Shown in pieces: positions 6,869 through 14,812 of a stretch of 33,057 nucleotides of DNA (position 1 is the first letter of the stretch; every line of letters begins with the position of its first letter). A program made the translations under genes and the position numbers. Source of the stretch: CALMEH01 sp964548225 (GTDB taxonomy: Bacteria; Acidobacteriota; Blastocatellia; Pyrinomonadales; Pyrinomonadaceae); assembly GCA_964548225.1 (NCBI GenBank), contig CAZJQP010000060.1, forward strand, positions 1 to 33,057, written 5' to 3'. The notes below the pieces were generated by a model, which was given only the letters and a program-made list of their open reading frames with translations, did not search any database and was not told the origin of the DNA.

Positions 6869-7279
6869 ATGAAACAAGAAAAGAAACAAGCGACACGCTC
6901 GAAAATTAAACGCGGCGACCAAGTTGTTTTTATTGCGGGCAAAGAATATAACCGTTACGATTCAAACGGCAAACGCTCGCCGTTTCGCGGTAAAGTGATT
7001 GCAGTTGATGCACGAAACGGCAAAGTAAAAGTCGAAGGTGCGATGATTGTCAAACGCCACAAAAAAGCCGTGCCGCAAATGAATGTCGAAGGTGGAATCC
7101 GCGAGCAAGAAGCGTGGGTAAGCATTTCAAATGTCGCGCACATTGACCCCGAAACTGGCAAACCGACGCGCATTCGTTATGAAATCAAAGACGGTGTAAA
7201 AACACGCGTTGCAAAAAGCGGTAAAGCAATTCCTGAGCCGCCGGTAACAAAATCGCGTAAAGCAGAAACGGAAGAATAA
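6869..7279 (+). CDS. rplX: 50S ribosomal protein L24
   Basis: L24 initiates 50S assembly. The 136-residue protein contains the KOW motif (IKRGDQVVFIAGKEY...RGKVIAVDARNGKVKVEGAMIVKRHKK), then GGIREQEAWVSISNVAHIDPETGKPTRIRYE. It is longer than the common 100-105 residues because of a short insertion after the KOW start (NRYDSNGKRSPF) and a basic/acidic C-terminal tail of about 25 residues. It starts 1 nt after the rplN stop, with GGAGG in the end of rplN. Confidence 0.97.
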   Translation: MKQEKKQATRSKIKRGDQVVFIAGKEYNRYDSNGKRSPFRGKVIAVDARNGKVKVEGAMIVKRHKKAVPQMNVEGGIREQEAWVSISNVAHIDPETGKPTRIRYEIKDGVKTRVAKSGKAIPEPPVTKSRKAETEE

Positions 7280-7346
7280 GTTTGAGGTTTGGAAACGGTA
7301 AAAACAAACCGAGACCCAAACGCTAAACGAGGAGAACTCAAACAAA
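7280..7346. repeat. degenerate heptad hairpin, rplX-rplE spacer
   Basis: GTTTGAG GTTTGGA at the left can pair with CAAACCG/CCAAACG and CTCAAAC copies on the right. The repeats are decayed and the stem is short, so this is the weakest member. GAGGAG lies before the rplE start. Confidence 0.45.
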
Positions 7347-7886
7347 ATGGCAAGACTTAAAGAAAAGTATAAAAACGAAATTGCTCCGGCAATCGCTAAA
7401 GAGTTTGGTATTGAAAACCCGATGGCGATTCCACGCATTGAAAAAATCGTCGTCAATATGGGAATGGGCGAAGCTATCAGCAACTCGAAAATTCTCGATA
7501 CGGCAGTTGAAGAATTAAAATCGGTTACGGGACAAAAACCCGTTATCACGAAGGCGAAAAAATCAATCGCGGCTTTCAAATTGCGCGAAGGAATGAACAT
7601 CGGCACGATGGTAACTTTGCGCGGCGAAAGAATGTATGAATTTCTCGACCGTTTGATTTCGGTAGCTCTTCCGCGTGTGCGCGACTTTCGTGGAATTTCC
7701 GCTAAAGCGTTTGATGGACGCGGAAATTATACGCTTGGGGTTCGTGAGCAACTGATTTTCCCTGAAATTGATTTTAATAAAGTTGATAAAACACGCGGAA
7801 TGAATATTTCGATTGTTACGACGGCACGCAACGACGAACAAGCCCGTGCGCTTCTGAAGGCGATGGGAATGCCGTTTCGTCAGTAA
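7347..7886 (+). CDS. rplE: 50S ribosomal protein L5
   Basis: L5 binds 5S rRNA and contacts P-site tRNA in the central protuberance. This 179-residue product has the standard length and motifs: MARLKEKYKNEIAPAIAKEFG, MAIPRIEKIVVNMGMGEA, LKSVTGQKPVITKAKKSIAAFKLREGMNIG, PRVRDFRGISAKAFDGRGNYTLGVREQLIFPEI and TARNDEQARALLKAMGMPF. GAGGAG lies about 10 nt upstream of the ATG. Confidence 0.99.
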   Translation: MARLKEKYKNEIAPAIAKEFGIENPMAIPRIEKIVVNMGMGEAISNSKILDTAVEELKSVTGQKPVITKAKKSIAAFKLREGMNIGTMVTLRGERMYEFLDRLISVALPRVRDFRGISAKAFDGRGNYTLGVREQLIFPEIDFNKVDKTRGMNISIVTTARNDEQARALLKAMGMPFRQ

Positions 7887-7961
7887 GGTTTCTAGTTTTC
7901 GGTTTCCGGTTTCTAACTAGAAACCGGAAACCAGAAACCAGAAACCAGAAACTTAAAAAGT
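7887..7961. repeat. GAAACCA heptad hairpin, rplE-rpsN spacer
   Basis: Left heptads are GGTTTCT AGTTTTC GGTTTCC GGTTTCT. Right heptads are GGAAACC AGAAACC AGAAACC AGAAACT. Bases 7901-7915 and 7918-7932 are perfect reverse complements (15 nt each) around a 2-nt centre, so the structure is a near-perfect palindrome. Confidence 0.9.
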
Positions 7962-8267
7962 ATGGCAAAGATTAGTAAAGTAGTTAAAAACGAAAAACGC
8001 AAAAAGATGGTCGCCAATTATGCCGAGCGTCGTGCGGAGCTAAAGAAAATTATCAATAATCCGACTTCGAGCATCGAGCAGGTAGATGAAGCAGTTATGA
8101 AATTGCAAAAATTTCCCCGCGATGCAAGTCCGACGCGTGTTCGTAACCGTTGTTCGCAAACAGGTCGTCCGCGCGGGTTTCTGCGTAAATTCGGCATCTC
8201 TCGCGTGGCTTTAAGAGAATTAGCTCTGGAAGGACAAATTCCGGGTGTAACAAAATCAAGTTGGTAA
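7962..8267 (+). CDS. rpsN: 30S ribosomal protein S14, zinc-independent long form
   Basis: The 101-residue protein has MAKISKVVKNEKRKKMVANYAERRAELKKII and the C-terminal signature RNRCSQTGRPRGFLRKFGISRVALRELALEGQIPGVTKSSW. It lacks the CxxC-CxxC zinc ribbon of the 61-residue form, keeping only one cysteine, so it is the long zinc-free type as in E. coli. By contrast S4 and L36 in this window keep zinc ligands. S14 sits in the 30S head beside S3 and S10. Confidence 0.98.
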   Translation: MAKISKVVKNEKRKKMVANYAERRAELKKIINNPTSSIEQVDEAVMKLQKFPRDASPTRVRNRCSQTGRPRGFLRKFGISRVALRELALEGQIPGVTKSSW

Positions 8268-8358
8268 ATTCAGATGCCGGATGCTGGATGCCGGATGCTG
8301 GTGAAAACTGACATCTGACATCTGACATCTGACATCTTCTAAGTGGAGTTAAGTAAAA
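8268..8358. repeat. GACATCT/GATGCCG heptad hairpin, rpsN-rpsH spacer
   Basis: The left arm is GATGCCG GATGCTG GATGCCG GATGCTG. The right arm is GACATCT repeated four times. The GATG and CATC cores of successive heptads face each other with the intervening bases mismatched or G-T paired. GTGGAG before rpsH serves as ribosome binding site. Confidence 0.82.
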
Positions 8359-8751
8359 ATGACAGATCCAATAGCCGATATGTTGACACGGATTCGTAAT
8401 GCGATTGCGGCGAATCATACTCGTGTAGATATTCCGGGTTCAAAACTGAAAATGGAAGTGGCGCGAATCTTGAAAGAAGAAGGCTACATCAACAATTTCG
8501 TCACAAAGGGCGAAGGCGTAAAGTATATGATTCGCATCTTTTTGCGCTATGACGCAAAAGGCGTGTCGTCAATCACACATTTGTCGCGTGTGTCGCGTCC
8601 CGGTCGTCGCGTGTATGTTCACGCTGCCGGAATCCCGCGTGTTCTCGGCGGTTACGGAATTAATATCGTTTCGACATCAAAAGGTTTGATGAGCGGAAAA
8701 AAAGCCCGCAAAGAAAATTTTGGCGGGGAGATTTTAGCAGAAGTTTATTAA
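8359..8751 (+). CDS. rpsH: 30S ribosomal protein S8
   Basis: S8 binds helix 21 of 16S rRNA and in E. coli represses the spc operon. The 130-residue protein matches in length and sequence: MTDPIADMLTRIRNAIAANHTRVDIPGSKLKMEVARILKEEGYI, SRPGRRVYV and the C-terminal RNA-binding GYGINIVSTSKGLMSGKKARKENFGGEILAEVY. The start follows GTGGAG by about 10 nt. Confidence 0.99.
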   Translation: MTDPIADMLTRIRNAIAANHTRVDIPGSKLKMEVARILKEEGYINNFVTKGEGVKYMIRIFLRYDAKGVSSITHLSRVSRPGRRVYVHAAGIPRVLGGYGINIVSTSKGLMSGKKARKENFGGEILAEVY

Positions 8752-8836
<85 letters not shown>

Positions 8837-9397
8837 ATGTCTCGTGTAGGAAAAAAACCGATTACAATACCGGCGGGTGTAACCGTTGCAATTAACAACA
8901 CCGAATTGGAAGTCAAAGGTCCGAAGGGAACTTTGAAAACGCCGATTCCGGCGGGCGTTTCCTTTAAACAGGAAGATGGAAGTTTAGTGGCTGAACGTGC
9001 CGGAGATAACAACGCTGCGGTTCACGGATTGGCGCGTGCTTTGGCAAACAACGCCGTTGTTGGTGTAACCGAAGGATTTAAGAAAGATATGGATGTCGTT
9101 GGCGTTGGTTATAAAGTTGACGTGCAGGGCAAAAAACTGGTTTTTGCGCTCGGCTATTCACATCCTGTCGAATACGTTTTGCCCGACGGCATCGAAGCCA
9201 AAGCCGAAAGAATCGGAACCAAAACAACCATCAATCAGTATCAAACGACCTTAACCTTAAGCGGTATTGATAAGCAAATGCTCGGTCAAGTCGCGGCGGA
9301 ATTAAATCGTCTTCGCAAACCCGATGCTTACAAAGGCAAAGGTGTTCGTTATGCTGATAAAATTTACCGTTTGAAAGCAGGTAAGACAGGAAAATAA
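8837..9397 (+). CDS. rplF: 50S ribosomal protein L6
   Basis: L6 is a two-domain protein near the factor-binding site. The 186-residue product starts MSRVGKKPITIPAGVTVAINNTELEVKGPKGTL. It has VEGFKK-type segment VTEGFKKDMDVVGVGYKVDVQGKKLVFALGYSHPVEYVLPDGI, and ends with the conserved GQVAAELNRLRKPDAYKGKGVRYADKIYRLKAGKTGK. Length is slightly above the common 177-180. GAGG lies 8 nt upstream of the start. Confidence 0.99.
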   Translation: MSRVGKKPITIPAGVTVAINNTELEVKGPKGTLKTPIPAGVSFKQEDGSLVAERAGDNNAAVHGLARALANNAVVGVTEGFKKDMDVVGVGYKVDVQGKKLVFALGYSHPVEYVLPDGIEAKAERIGTKTTINQYQTTLTLSGIDKQMLGQVAAELNRLRKPDAYKGKGVRYADKIYRLKAGKTGK

Positions 9398-9481
9398 GTC
9401 GAGAATTGCAGGAAGTTACGAAAAGTTGCAGGAAGTTAAAAACTTTGGAAACTATCTGTAACTTTCTAAAACTAAAAAGTT
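9398..9481. repeat. AAGTT-type repeat hairpin, rplF-rplR spacer
   Basis: The left arm repeats GCAGGAAGTTA / GAAAAGTT. The right arm carries AACTTTGGAAACT and GTAACTTTCT. The stem is long but imperfect (about two thirds paired), and the period is near 9-10. It is related in words to the rpsE-rpmD spacer. Confidence 0.65.
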
Positions 9482-9883
9482 ATGGCACAGAAAAGCAGAG
9501 CAGATATTCGTCGTGGAGTTCACAGTCGCATTCGCAAGAAAGTAAGCGGTTCGGCAGAACGTCCGCGTCTGGCGGTTTTCCGCAGTTTGAATCACATCTA
9601 CGCACAGGTGATTGATGATGTGAACGGCAAAACCCTGGCGGCGGCTTCCACAACAGAAAAAGGTTTGAAAGGAAGCACCGGCGGAAACATCGAAGCGGCG
9701 CAAAAAATCGGCAAAACAATTGCTGAACGCGCAATTGCAGCAGGTATTTCAAATGTTGTTTTTGACCGCGGCGGTTACCTTTATCACGGGCGCGTTAAGG
9801 CATTACTCGACGCGACACGCGAAGCCGGACTGAACAAATCGGAAGCAGCGCAGGAACAGGAAACAGAGAGCAATGAAAACTAA
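9482..9883 (+). CDS. rplR: 50S ribosomal protein L18
   Basis: L18 binds 5S rRNA together with L5. The 133-residue protein has RRGVHSRIRKKVSGSAERPRLAVFRSLNHIYAQVIDD, IAERAIAAGISNVVFDRGGYLYHGRVKALLDATREAGL, all diagnostic. A Glu/Asn-rich tail of about 15 residues (EAAQEQETESNEN) extends past the usual end at about 120. Its last 11 bp overlap the start of rpsE, which implies translational coupling. Confidence 0.98.
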   Translation: MAQKSRADIRRGVHSRIRKKVSGSAERPRLAVFRSLNHIYAQVIDDVNGKTLAAASTTEKGLKGSTGGNIEAAQKIGKTIAERAIAAGISNVVFDRGGYLYHGRVKALLDATREAGLNKSEAAQEQETESNEN

Positions 9884-10382
9884 TAATCAAAGAATTTCAC
9901 CGCAAGGTTTGATTTTGAAAGACCAACTGATTTCGGTCAATCGTGTTACCAAAGTTGTCAAAGGCGGCAAAAATATGTCGTTTGCGGCGTTGGTTGTGGT
10001 CGGTGATGAAAATGGTCATGTCGGATTCGGCACGGGCAAAGCCAAGGAAGTTCCAAACGCGATTAAAAAAGCGGTTGAAGCGGCGAAGAAAAATTTAATT
10101 AAAGTTACGCTGATTGACGGAACCCTGCCACACGAAATGATTGGTGAATACGGCGCGGGACGAGTTTTAATCAAGCCTGCAAAAGAAGGGACAGGTGTGA
10201 TTGCAGGTGGTGCGGTTCGTGCGGTTTTGCAATCGCTCGGTGTGCATAATGTTCGCACGAAAATTTTAGGCTCAACCAACGCACACAATGTCATTCGTGC
10301 TACTTTCAATGGTTTGGAAAGAATGAAAGATCCTATGGAAGTTGCACGTCTGCGCGGTAAACAAGCGGAAGAACTTTTGTAG
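9873..10382 (+). CDS. rpsE: 30S ribosomal protein S5
   Basis: S5 lies at the mRNA entry side and influences decoding accuracy. The 169-residue product shows the double-stranded RNA-binding-like N-domain (LKDQLISVNRVTKVVKGGKNMSFAALVVVGDENGHVGFGTGKAKEVPNAIKKAVEAAKK) and the C-domain (GAGRVLIKPAKEGTGVIAGGAVRAVLQSLGVHNVRTKILGSTNAHNVIRATFNGL). The ATG lies inside the 3' end of rplR (overlap 11 bp). Confidence 0.99.
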   Translation: MKTNNQRISPQGLILKDQLISVNRVTKVVKGGKNMSFAALVVVGDENGHVGFGTGKAKEVPNAIKKAVEAAKKNLIKVTLIDGTLPHEMIGEYGAGRVLIKPAKEGTGVIAGGAVRAVLQSLGVHNVRTKILGSTNAHNVIRATFNGLERMKDPMEVARLRGKQAEELL

Positions 10383-10485
10383 TTAGCAGAAAGTTACCGG
10401 AAGTTATGGATAGTTTCAGAAAGTTAAGAAACTATTCATAACCATCTGAAACCTATCTGAAACCTACTTGAAAACTATTAAAGCA
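10383..10485. repeat. repeat hairpin, rpsE-rpmD spacer
   Basis: GTTATGGATAGTTTC and GAAACTATTCATAAC form a 15-bp stem with one G-T pair around the loop AGAAAGTTAA. Further out, AGAAAGTTAC copies on the left face TCTGAAACCTA copies (period 11) on the right. The period deviates from 7, but the architecture is the same. Confidence 0.7.
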
Positions 10486-10689
10486 ATGGCTAAAGAAACT
10501 GAAAATACAAACGGCGGAACAATCAAGATTCAGTATTATAGAAGCTCGATTGGGTATTCCAAAAAGCAGAAAACGATTGTGAGAAGTTTGGGCATTACCA
10601 AACTCAATCAAACGGTTACGCGCCCTGATAGCCCCGCAACGCGTGGCATCGTGGCGAAAATTCCGCATCTTTTAAGAATTGTTGAATAA
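10486..10689 (+). CDS. rpmD: 50S ribosomal protein L30
   Basis: L30 is a small 50S protein found in most bacteria. From ATG 10486 the product has 67 residues: a short N-terminal stretch, then IKIQYYRSSIGYSKKQKTIVRSLGITKLNQTVTRPDSPATRGIVAKIPHLLRIVE, which is the whole L30 fold. A TTG at 10468 would add six residues but translates hairpin sequence. The gene sits between rpsE and rplO as usual. No strong Shine-Dalgarno sequence is seen. Confidence 0.96.
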   Translation: MAKETENTNGGTIKIQYYRSSIGYSKKQKTIVRSLGITKLNQTVTRPDSPATRGIVAKIPHLLRIVE

Positions 10690-10732
10690 TATTTGTTGTT
10701 TTATCACAGAGCAACAGATAACTGACAAAGTT

Positions 10733-11197
10733 ATGGCACTATCATTAAATAATTTAAAGCCCGCACCGGGTTCGACGCATAAGAAAAAACGTGTCGGGCG
10801 TGGTCCCGGATCAGGTCTGGGAAAAACCTCGGGGCGCGGACACAAAGGACAAAAATCACGTTCGGGTTATTCGAGCAAGTCGGGTTTTGAAGGCGGACAG
10901 ATGCCGCTTCAACGCCGTTTGCCGAAACGCGGTTTTACGAATATTTTCAAAAAGAAATGGCTCGAAATCTCGTTGGCAAAATTGGAAGAAAACTTTAACG
11001 CAGGTGATGAAATTACGCCTGAAATTTTGCACAACCGCGGGCTGATTAAAAAAGCCAAGCACGACCTCGTAATTTTAGGAAACGGCGAAATTTCAAAAGC
11101 CTTGAAAATTTCAGCGCACCGTTTCACCAAAACCGCCAAAGACAAAATCGAAAAGGCGGGCGGAAACGCTTTGCAAATTACTAAGGAAGCAGTATAG
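10733..11197 (+). CDS. rplO: 50S ribosomal protein L15
   Basis: L15 binds 23S rRNA late in 50S assembly. The 154-residue protein begins MALSLNNLKPAPGSTHKKKRVGRGPGSGLGKTSGRGHKGQKSRSG, with the Gly/Arg/Lys-rich extended N-terminus, then FEGGQMPLQRRLPKRGF and the C-terminal domain DLVILGNGEISKALKISAHRFTKTAKDKIEKAGG. The open frame reaches back into rpmD (10679), but family alignment supports 10733. The spacer to rpmD is 43 bp without a clear hairpin. Confidence 0.97.
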   Translation: MALSLNNLKPAPGSTHKKKRVGRGPGSGLGKTSGRGHKGQKSRSGYSSKSGFEGGQMPLQRRLPKRGFTNIFKKKWLEISLAKLEENFNAGDEITPEILHNRGLIKKAKHDLVILGNGEISKALKISAHRFTKTAKDKIEKAGGNALQITKEAV

Positions 11198-11276
11198 TCT
11201 GTTGTTTGTTGTCAGTTGTCCGTTGCAGAAAAGCAAAAACAACTAACAACGGACAAAAGACAAAGGACAAATTAAT
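11198..11276. repeat. ACAAAGG heptad hairpin, rplO-secY spacer
   Basis: Left heptads are GTTGTTT GTTGTCA GTTGTCC GTTGCAG. Right heptads are ACAACTA ACAACGG ACAAAAG ACAAAGG ACAAATT. A perfect 10-bp core pairs 11216-11225 with 11247-11256. The ACAAAGG heptad supplies the secY ribosome binding site (AAAGGA). Confidence 0.88.
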
Positions 11277-12710
11277 ATGGAAAAGTTTTTTGCCGCCGTT
11301 CAGAATATGTTCAAAGTTCCCGAATTGAGGAAGCGTATCCTCTTCACTTTGGGACTTTTAGCAATTTATCGTCTTGGAGCGCACGTCCAAGCTCCGGGCA
11401 TTAACAAAGCGCAGCTTGAAAGAGTTTGGGGCGAAGTTGCCGGAACACTTCTCGGCGTGCTTGACCTATTTTCCGGTGGGAATTTTCGCACGATTTCGGT
11501 GTTTGCGCTTGGGGTTACGCCTTATATTACAGCTTCAATTATCTTGCAATTAATGACGGTGCTTTATCCGCCGCTTAAAAAAGTTCAAGAAGAAGGCGAA
11601 GTTGGACGACAGAAAATTAATCAATGGACTCGGTATTTAACAGTTGTGTTATGTTCGGTGCAGACGTTTTTCGTTTCCACTTGGCTTAGCAAAAACGGGA
11701 TTATCGAGAATACTTGGTGGGCAACGGCAATGATTGTCGTAACGCTGACAACCGGCACGGTTTTTGTAATGTGGCTCGGCGAACAAATTACTGAGCGCGG
11801 TATCGGAAACGGGATTTCGCTTTTGATTTTCGCAGGTATCGTTATCGGTTTACCAAACGGAATTATGCAAGTCGCCGACAAAATTCAAACCGGCGATCCA
11901 ATGGCGGCTCTCGGTGTAATCTTTATGATTGCCGTTCTGGTAGCTTTGATTGCACTAGTCGTTTATGTCGAATCGGCGCGTCGCAACATTGCGATTTCTT
12001 ACGCCAGCCGAAAAGTCGGAGCGCAGACGTTCCGAGGTCAAGAAACGAGTTTGCCTTTGAAAATCAATATGGGCGGGGTGATTCCTGTGATTTTCGCTTC
12101 GTCTGTTTTGGCGATGCCGCAAACGTTCTTTTCGGCGTTTCCTCCGGCACAGCCCGGACAAGAAGGTTACGATGCAAATTCGACTTGGACGAAAATTTAC
12201 ACTTTTTTCCAACAGTTTCATGGCGGCGATCCATATTATGAAATTGTCTTTTTGTCGCTGATTGTTTTGTTCACGTTCTTTTATATCACGATTGTTTTTA
12301 ATACGGATGAAGTAGCAGACAATCTTCGCAAACACGGTGGTTTCGTCCCCGGCGTTCGTCCGGGCGCACCGACAGCGGAGTATTTGAACACAATTTTGAC
12401 TAGATTGACGACGGTTGGCGCATTGTATCTGGCTTTCGTGGCGTTTGTTCCGCAATTGCTTTTGAGCGGACTTAAAGTTGCACGCCTACCGTTTATTGGG
12501 ACTACGCTTGATAATTTTGTAACGGCAACGCCGGGATTGAGTTGGATTCCGAACGGTTTGGGTTATCAATTTTTCTTTGGCGGCACATCACTTTTGATTC
12601 TCGTTGGAGTCGCAATGGATACGGTTGCACAAATCGAAGCACAGCTCGTAATGCGAAATTACGAAGGCTTTTTAGGTGCAGGTTCGCGCCTCAGAGGAAG
12701 AAGAAATTAA
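11277..12710 (+). CDS. secY: preprotein translocase subunit SecY
   Basis: SecY is the channel of the SecYEG translocon in the inner membrane. The 477-residue product has the N-terminal PELRKRILFTLGLLAIYRLGAHVQAPGIN, the plug region LFSGGNFRTISVFALGVTPYITASIILQLM, EQITERGIGNGISLLIFAGIV, the loop VNMGG-type PLKINMGGVIPVIFASSVL, and TDEVADNLRKHGGFVPGVRPG before the last segments. Ten hydrophobic segments can be traced. It is somewhat longer than the E. coli protein (443), mainly in the periplasmic loop around residues 285-320. AAAGGA lies about 9 nt before the start. Confidence 0.98.
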   Translation: MEKFFAAVQNMFKVPELRKRILFTLGLLAIYRLGAHVQAPGINKAQLERVWGEVAGTLLGVLDLFSGGNFRTISVFALGVTPYITASIILQLMTVLYPPLKKVQEEGEVGRQKINQWTRYLTVVLCSVQTFFVSTWLSKNGIIENTWWATAMIVVTLTTGTVFVMWLGEQITERGIGNGISLLIFAGIVIGLPNGIMQVADKIQTGDPMAALGVIFMIAVLVALIALVVYVESARRNIAISYASRKVGAQTFRGQETSLPLKINMGGVIPVIFASSVLAMPQTFFSAFPPAQPGQEGYDANSTWTKIYTFFQQFHGGDPYYEIVFLSLIVLFTFFYITIVFNTDEVADNLRKHGGFVPGVRPGAPTAEYLNTILTRLTTVGALYLAFVAFVPQLLLSGLKVARLPFIGTTLDNFVTATPGLSWIPNGLGYQFFFGGTSLLILVGVAMDTVAQIEAQLVMRNYEGFLGAGSRLRGRRN

Positions 12711-12793
12711 CTGTTTGCACTACAAAGACACAAAGAACACAAAGTCTTTTTAAGTTACTTTGTGTCTTTTGTGTCTTTGTGCTGAATTTATAA
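12711..12793. repeat. ACACAAAG repeat hairpin, secY-adk spacer
   Basis: Bases 12722-12745 and 12757-12780 are reverse complements at 22 of 24 positions. Each arm carries three copies of ACAAAG or CTTTGT separated by 8-9 nt. A related hairpin (CACAAAAAGACAC type) lies at 32905-32991 near the right edge. Confidence 0.88.
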
Positions 12794-13438
12794 ATGAGTA
12801 AAATTATCGTTTTAATCGGTGCGCCGGGCGCGGGAAAAGGAACGCAAGCGCGGCTTTTACAAGAGCGGCGCGGAATTCCGCAAATCTCGACAGGTGATAT
12901 GTTCCGCGAGATGAAAAATGCCGATACGCCACTTGCAAAAGAAGTTCAGGAGACAATGGCTTCAGGTAAGTTGATTTCCGATGATTTAACATATCAAATT
13001 GTCAAAGACAGGACTTCGCGGGAAGATTGCAACGGGATTTACATTTTAGACGGTTATCCACGAACGGCGGTGCAGGCTGAACAACTTGAAGAGTTGGCGA
13101 AGGAACAAGGGAAAAAAATTCAAGCAATTGAAGTGAATGTTGCTCGTGAAGAATTGATGAAGCGTTTGACCGGACGGCGTTCGTGTCCGGTTTGTGGTGA
13201 GATTTATAATATTTATTCAAAATCGCCGAAAAACGATAATGTCTGTGATTTTCACCCCGAAACACAATTAATGCACCGCGCCGATGACAATGAAGAAAGC
13301 GTTTCGACGCGCCTTGCAACTTACGATGAATTAACTAAACCTTTGCTTGATTATTACGAAAATTCGGGACGTTTGGACGAAGTAAGCGGTGAAGGCGATT
13401 TAGAAGAAATTTATCAAAAAATTGATGAATTGATTTAG
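12794..13438 (+). CDS. adk: adenylate kinase with zinc-type LID
   Basis: Adenylate kinase interconverts ATP + AMP and 2 ADP in the cytoplasm. The 214-residue protein has the P-loop GAPGAGKGTQ (residues 9-18), the AMP-binding STGDMFR, the signature ILDGYPRT (84-91) and the LID with C131-x2-C134-x16-C151-x2-H154, a zinc-binding set as in Gram-positive and many other adenylate kinases (the fourth ligand is His rather than Cys or Asp). Placement between secY and map is the usual spc-operon arrangement. No strong Shine-Dalgarno sequence is evident after the hairpin. Confidence 0.98.
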   Translation: MSKIIVLIGAPGAGKGTQARLLQERRGIPQISTGDMFREMKNADTPLAKEVQETMASGKLISDDLTYQIVKDRTSREDCNGIYILDGYPRTAVQAEQLEELAKEQGKKIQAIEVNVAREELMKRLTGRRSCPVCGEIYNIYSKSPKNDNVCDFHPETQLMHRADDNEESVSTRLATYDELTKPLLDYYENSGRLDEVSGEGDLEEIYQKIDELI

Positions 13439-13498
13439 TCCTTACTCTTTAGTCCTTTGCAATAATGACGAAGGGCGCAGGACGAAGGACAAACAATA
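13439..13498. repeat. AAGGAC heptad hairpin, adk-map spacer
   Basis: Left heptads are AGTCCTT ACTCTTT AGTCCTT. Right heptads are GACGAAG GGCGCAG GACGAAG GACAAAC. The GTCCTT and AAGGAC/CGAAGGAC words pair. Right-arm words are related to those at tuf-rpsJ and rplO-secY. Confidence 0.78.
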
Positions 13499-13549
13499 AT
13501 GCTCAAAGAGGTTTTAAGCAAATTAAGCCGGATTTTTTTAGGAAAAAGA

Positions 13550-14356
13550 ATGATAATCGCAAAGTCGCAAAAAGATTTAGATAAAATGCGCGAAGTCGGC
13601 GAATTGATTGCCGAAGTTCGTGAAACTTTGCGCTCGATGATTGAGCCGGGAATTTCGACGCTTGAATTAAACGCGGTTGCGGAAAAAATGATGCGCGACG
13701 CAGGCGCGATTCCGACTTTTATTGGTTATAAACCGCACGGAATGACACCGTTTCCATTTGCGATTTGCGCTTCGGTGAATGATGCAATTGTTCACGGATT
13801 TTCAAATAATATACCGCTAAAATCAGGCGATATTGTGTCGCTCGATATGGCGGCAACGTATAACGGATTTGTCGGCGATACGGCATTTACCGCGCCGGTA
13901 GGTGAAATCAGCGATGAAGCAAAACAACTTATTCGTGTAACGGAAGAATGTTTAGCTTTAGCAATTGAACAATGCTATCCTAATCGGCGCGTTGGTGATA
14001 TTTCTTGGGCGGTGCAATCACACGCCGAAAAATACAATTACGGAATAGTCCGCGATTATACGGGACACGGCATTGGACGCGCAATGCACGAAGCTCCACA
14101 AATCCCGAATCACGGCAGAGCCGGAACAAAAGAAAAACTCCGTGCCGGTTATTGTATTGCTATTGAACCGATGCTTAATCTGGGAACACACGAAACGAAA
14201 ACTCTGGACGACAAATGGACAGTTGTAACAAAAGACGGCAAACCAAGCGCGCACGCCGAACATACAATTGCAATTACGGCGGAAGGTCCCGAGATTTTAA
14301 CTCTCACGAAAGAGCAAAAAATGCAGTTGAAGAATGAGAAGGCAAACGCCGCTTGA
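13550..14356 (+). CDS. map: type I methionine aminopeptidase
   Basis: This enzyme removes the initiator methionine from nascent proteins. From ATG 13550 (MIIAKSQKDLDKMREVG) it has 268 residues, as usual for type I. The five metal ligands are visible: two Asp in SLDMAATYNGFVGDTAFT, His in TGHGIGRAMHE, Glu in AIEPML and Glu in SAHAEHTIAIT. The substrate-site His is in AIVHGF. An in-frame ATG at 13499 would add 17 residues (MLKEVLSKLSRIFLGKR). AGGA 6 nt before 13550 and family alignment favour the shorter form, but the longer one cannot be excluded. Confidence 0.97.
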   Translation: MIIAKSQKDLDKMREVGELIAEVRETLRSMIEPGISTLELNAVAEKMMRDAGAIPTFIGYKPHGMTPFPFAICASVNDAIVHGFSNNIPLKSGDIVSLDMAATYNGFVGDTAFTAPVGEISDEAKQLIRVTEECLALAIEQCYPNRRVGDISWAVQSHAEKYNYGIVRDYTGHGIGRAMHEAPQIPNHGRAGTKEKLRAGYCIAIEPMLNLGTHETKTLDDKWTVVTKDGKPSAHAEHTIAITAEGPEILTLTKEQKMQLKNEKANAA

Positions 14357-14455
14357 AAAATCGGCGCAAAAAAGATAACATAAAGAGTTTGTCATTAAGT
14401 TTGAAGATTTGTTCTTAAGAATAGGTTGAAACAAATTGAAATGGCAATGTAAAAT

Positions 14456-14677
14456 ATGTCAAAAGAAGATGCGATAGAAGTAACGGCAACTGTGCTTGAA
14501 ACCTTGCCTAATGCAATGTTTAAGGTCGAACTCGAAAACAACCAGCATCAGGTTTTAGCACATATTTCCGGTAAAATGCGGAAGAATTTTATTCGTATTT
14601 TGCCCGGCGATAGGGTGTTAGTCGAACTTTCGCCATACGATTTAAATCGCGGGCGAATTACATATCGCTATAAATAA
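14456..14677 (+). CDS. infA: translation initiation factor IF-1
   Basis: IF-1 is an OB-fold protein that blocks the A site during initiation. The 73-residue product (MSKEDAIEVTATVLETLPNAMFKVELENNQHQVLAHISGKMRKNFIRILPGDRVLVELSPYDLNRGRITYRYK) matches the family along its whole length. The upstream 99 bp (14357-14455) hold no convincing hairpin or heptads, only a TTCTTAAGAA palindrome. No Shine-Dalgarno sequence is clear before the ATG. It is followed 21 bp later by rpmJ. Confidence 0.98.
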   Translation: MSKEDAIEVTATVLETLPNAMFKVELENNQHQVLAHISGKMRKNFIRILPGDRVLVELSPYDLNRGRITYRYK

Positions 14678-14698
14678 ATTTAGAAAGAGGACAAAAAT

Positions 14699-14812
14699 AT
14701 GAAAGTTCGTCCATCGGTTAAGAAGATTTGCGATAAATGCAAAGTCATTCATAGAAAAGGTATTGTGCGGGTGATTTGCGAAAATCCGAAGCACAAACAA
14801 AGACAAGGATAA
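14699..14812 (+). CDS. rpmJ: 50S ribosomal protein L36, zinc-binding form
   Basis: This very small gene encodes 37 residues starting MKVRPSVKKICDKCKVIHRK, the canonical L36. The zinc ligands C11, C14, C27 and H32 are all present, so this is the zinc-binding (C+) form. AGAGG lies about 7 nt before the ATG. The order infA-rpmJ-rpsM is the standard junction between the spc and alpha operons. Confidence 0.98.
   Translation: MKVRPSVKKICDKCKVIHRKGIVRVICENPKHKQRQG

Noticed and set aside
8268..8358. CRISPR-like array suggested by short tandem repeats in spacers
   Set aside because: Units are 7-9 nt without unique spacers. There are no 25-40 nt repeats and no cas genes.
9406..9615. Small + strand reading frame in the rplF-rplR spacer
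   Set aside because: It overlaps the repeat arms and runs into rplR in another frame. The composition is that of the repeat.
14430..14455. Promoter TTGAAA-17-TAAAAT before infA
   Set aside because: The -10 box would touch the ATG, so transcription would begin inside the infA coding region.
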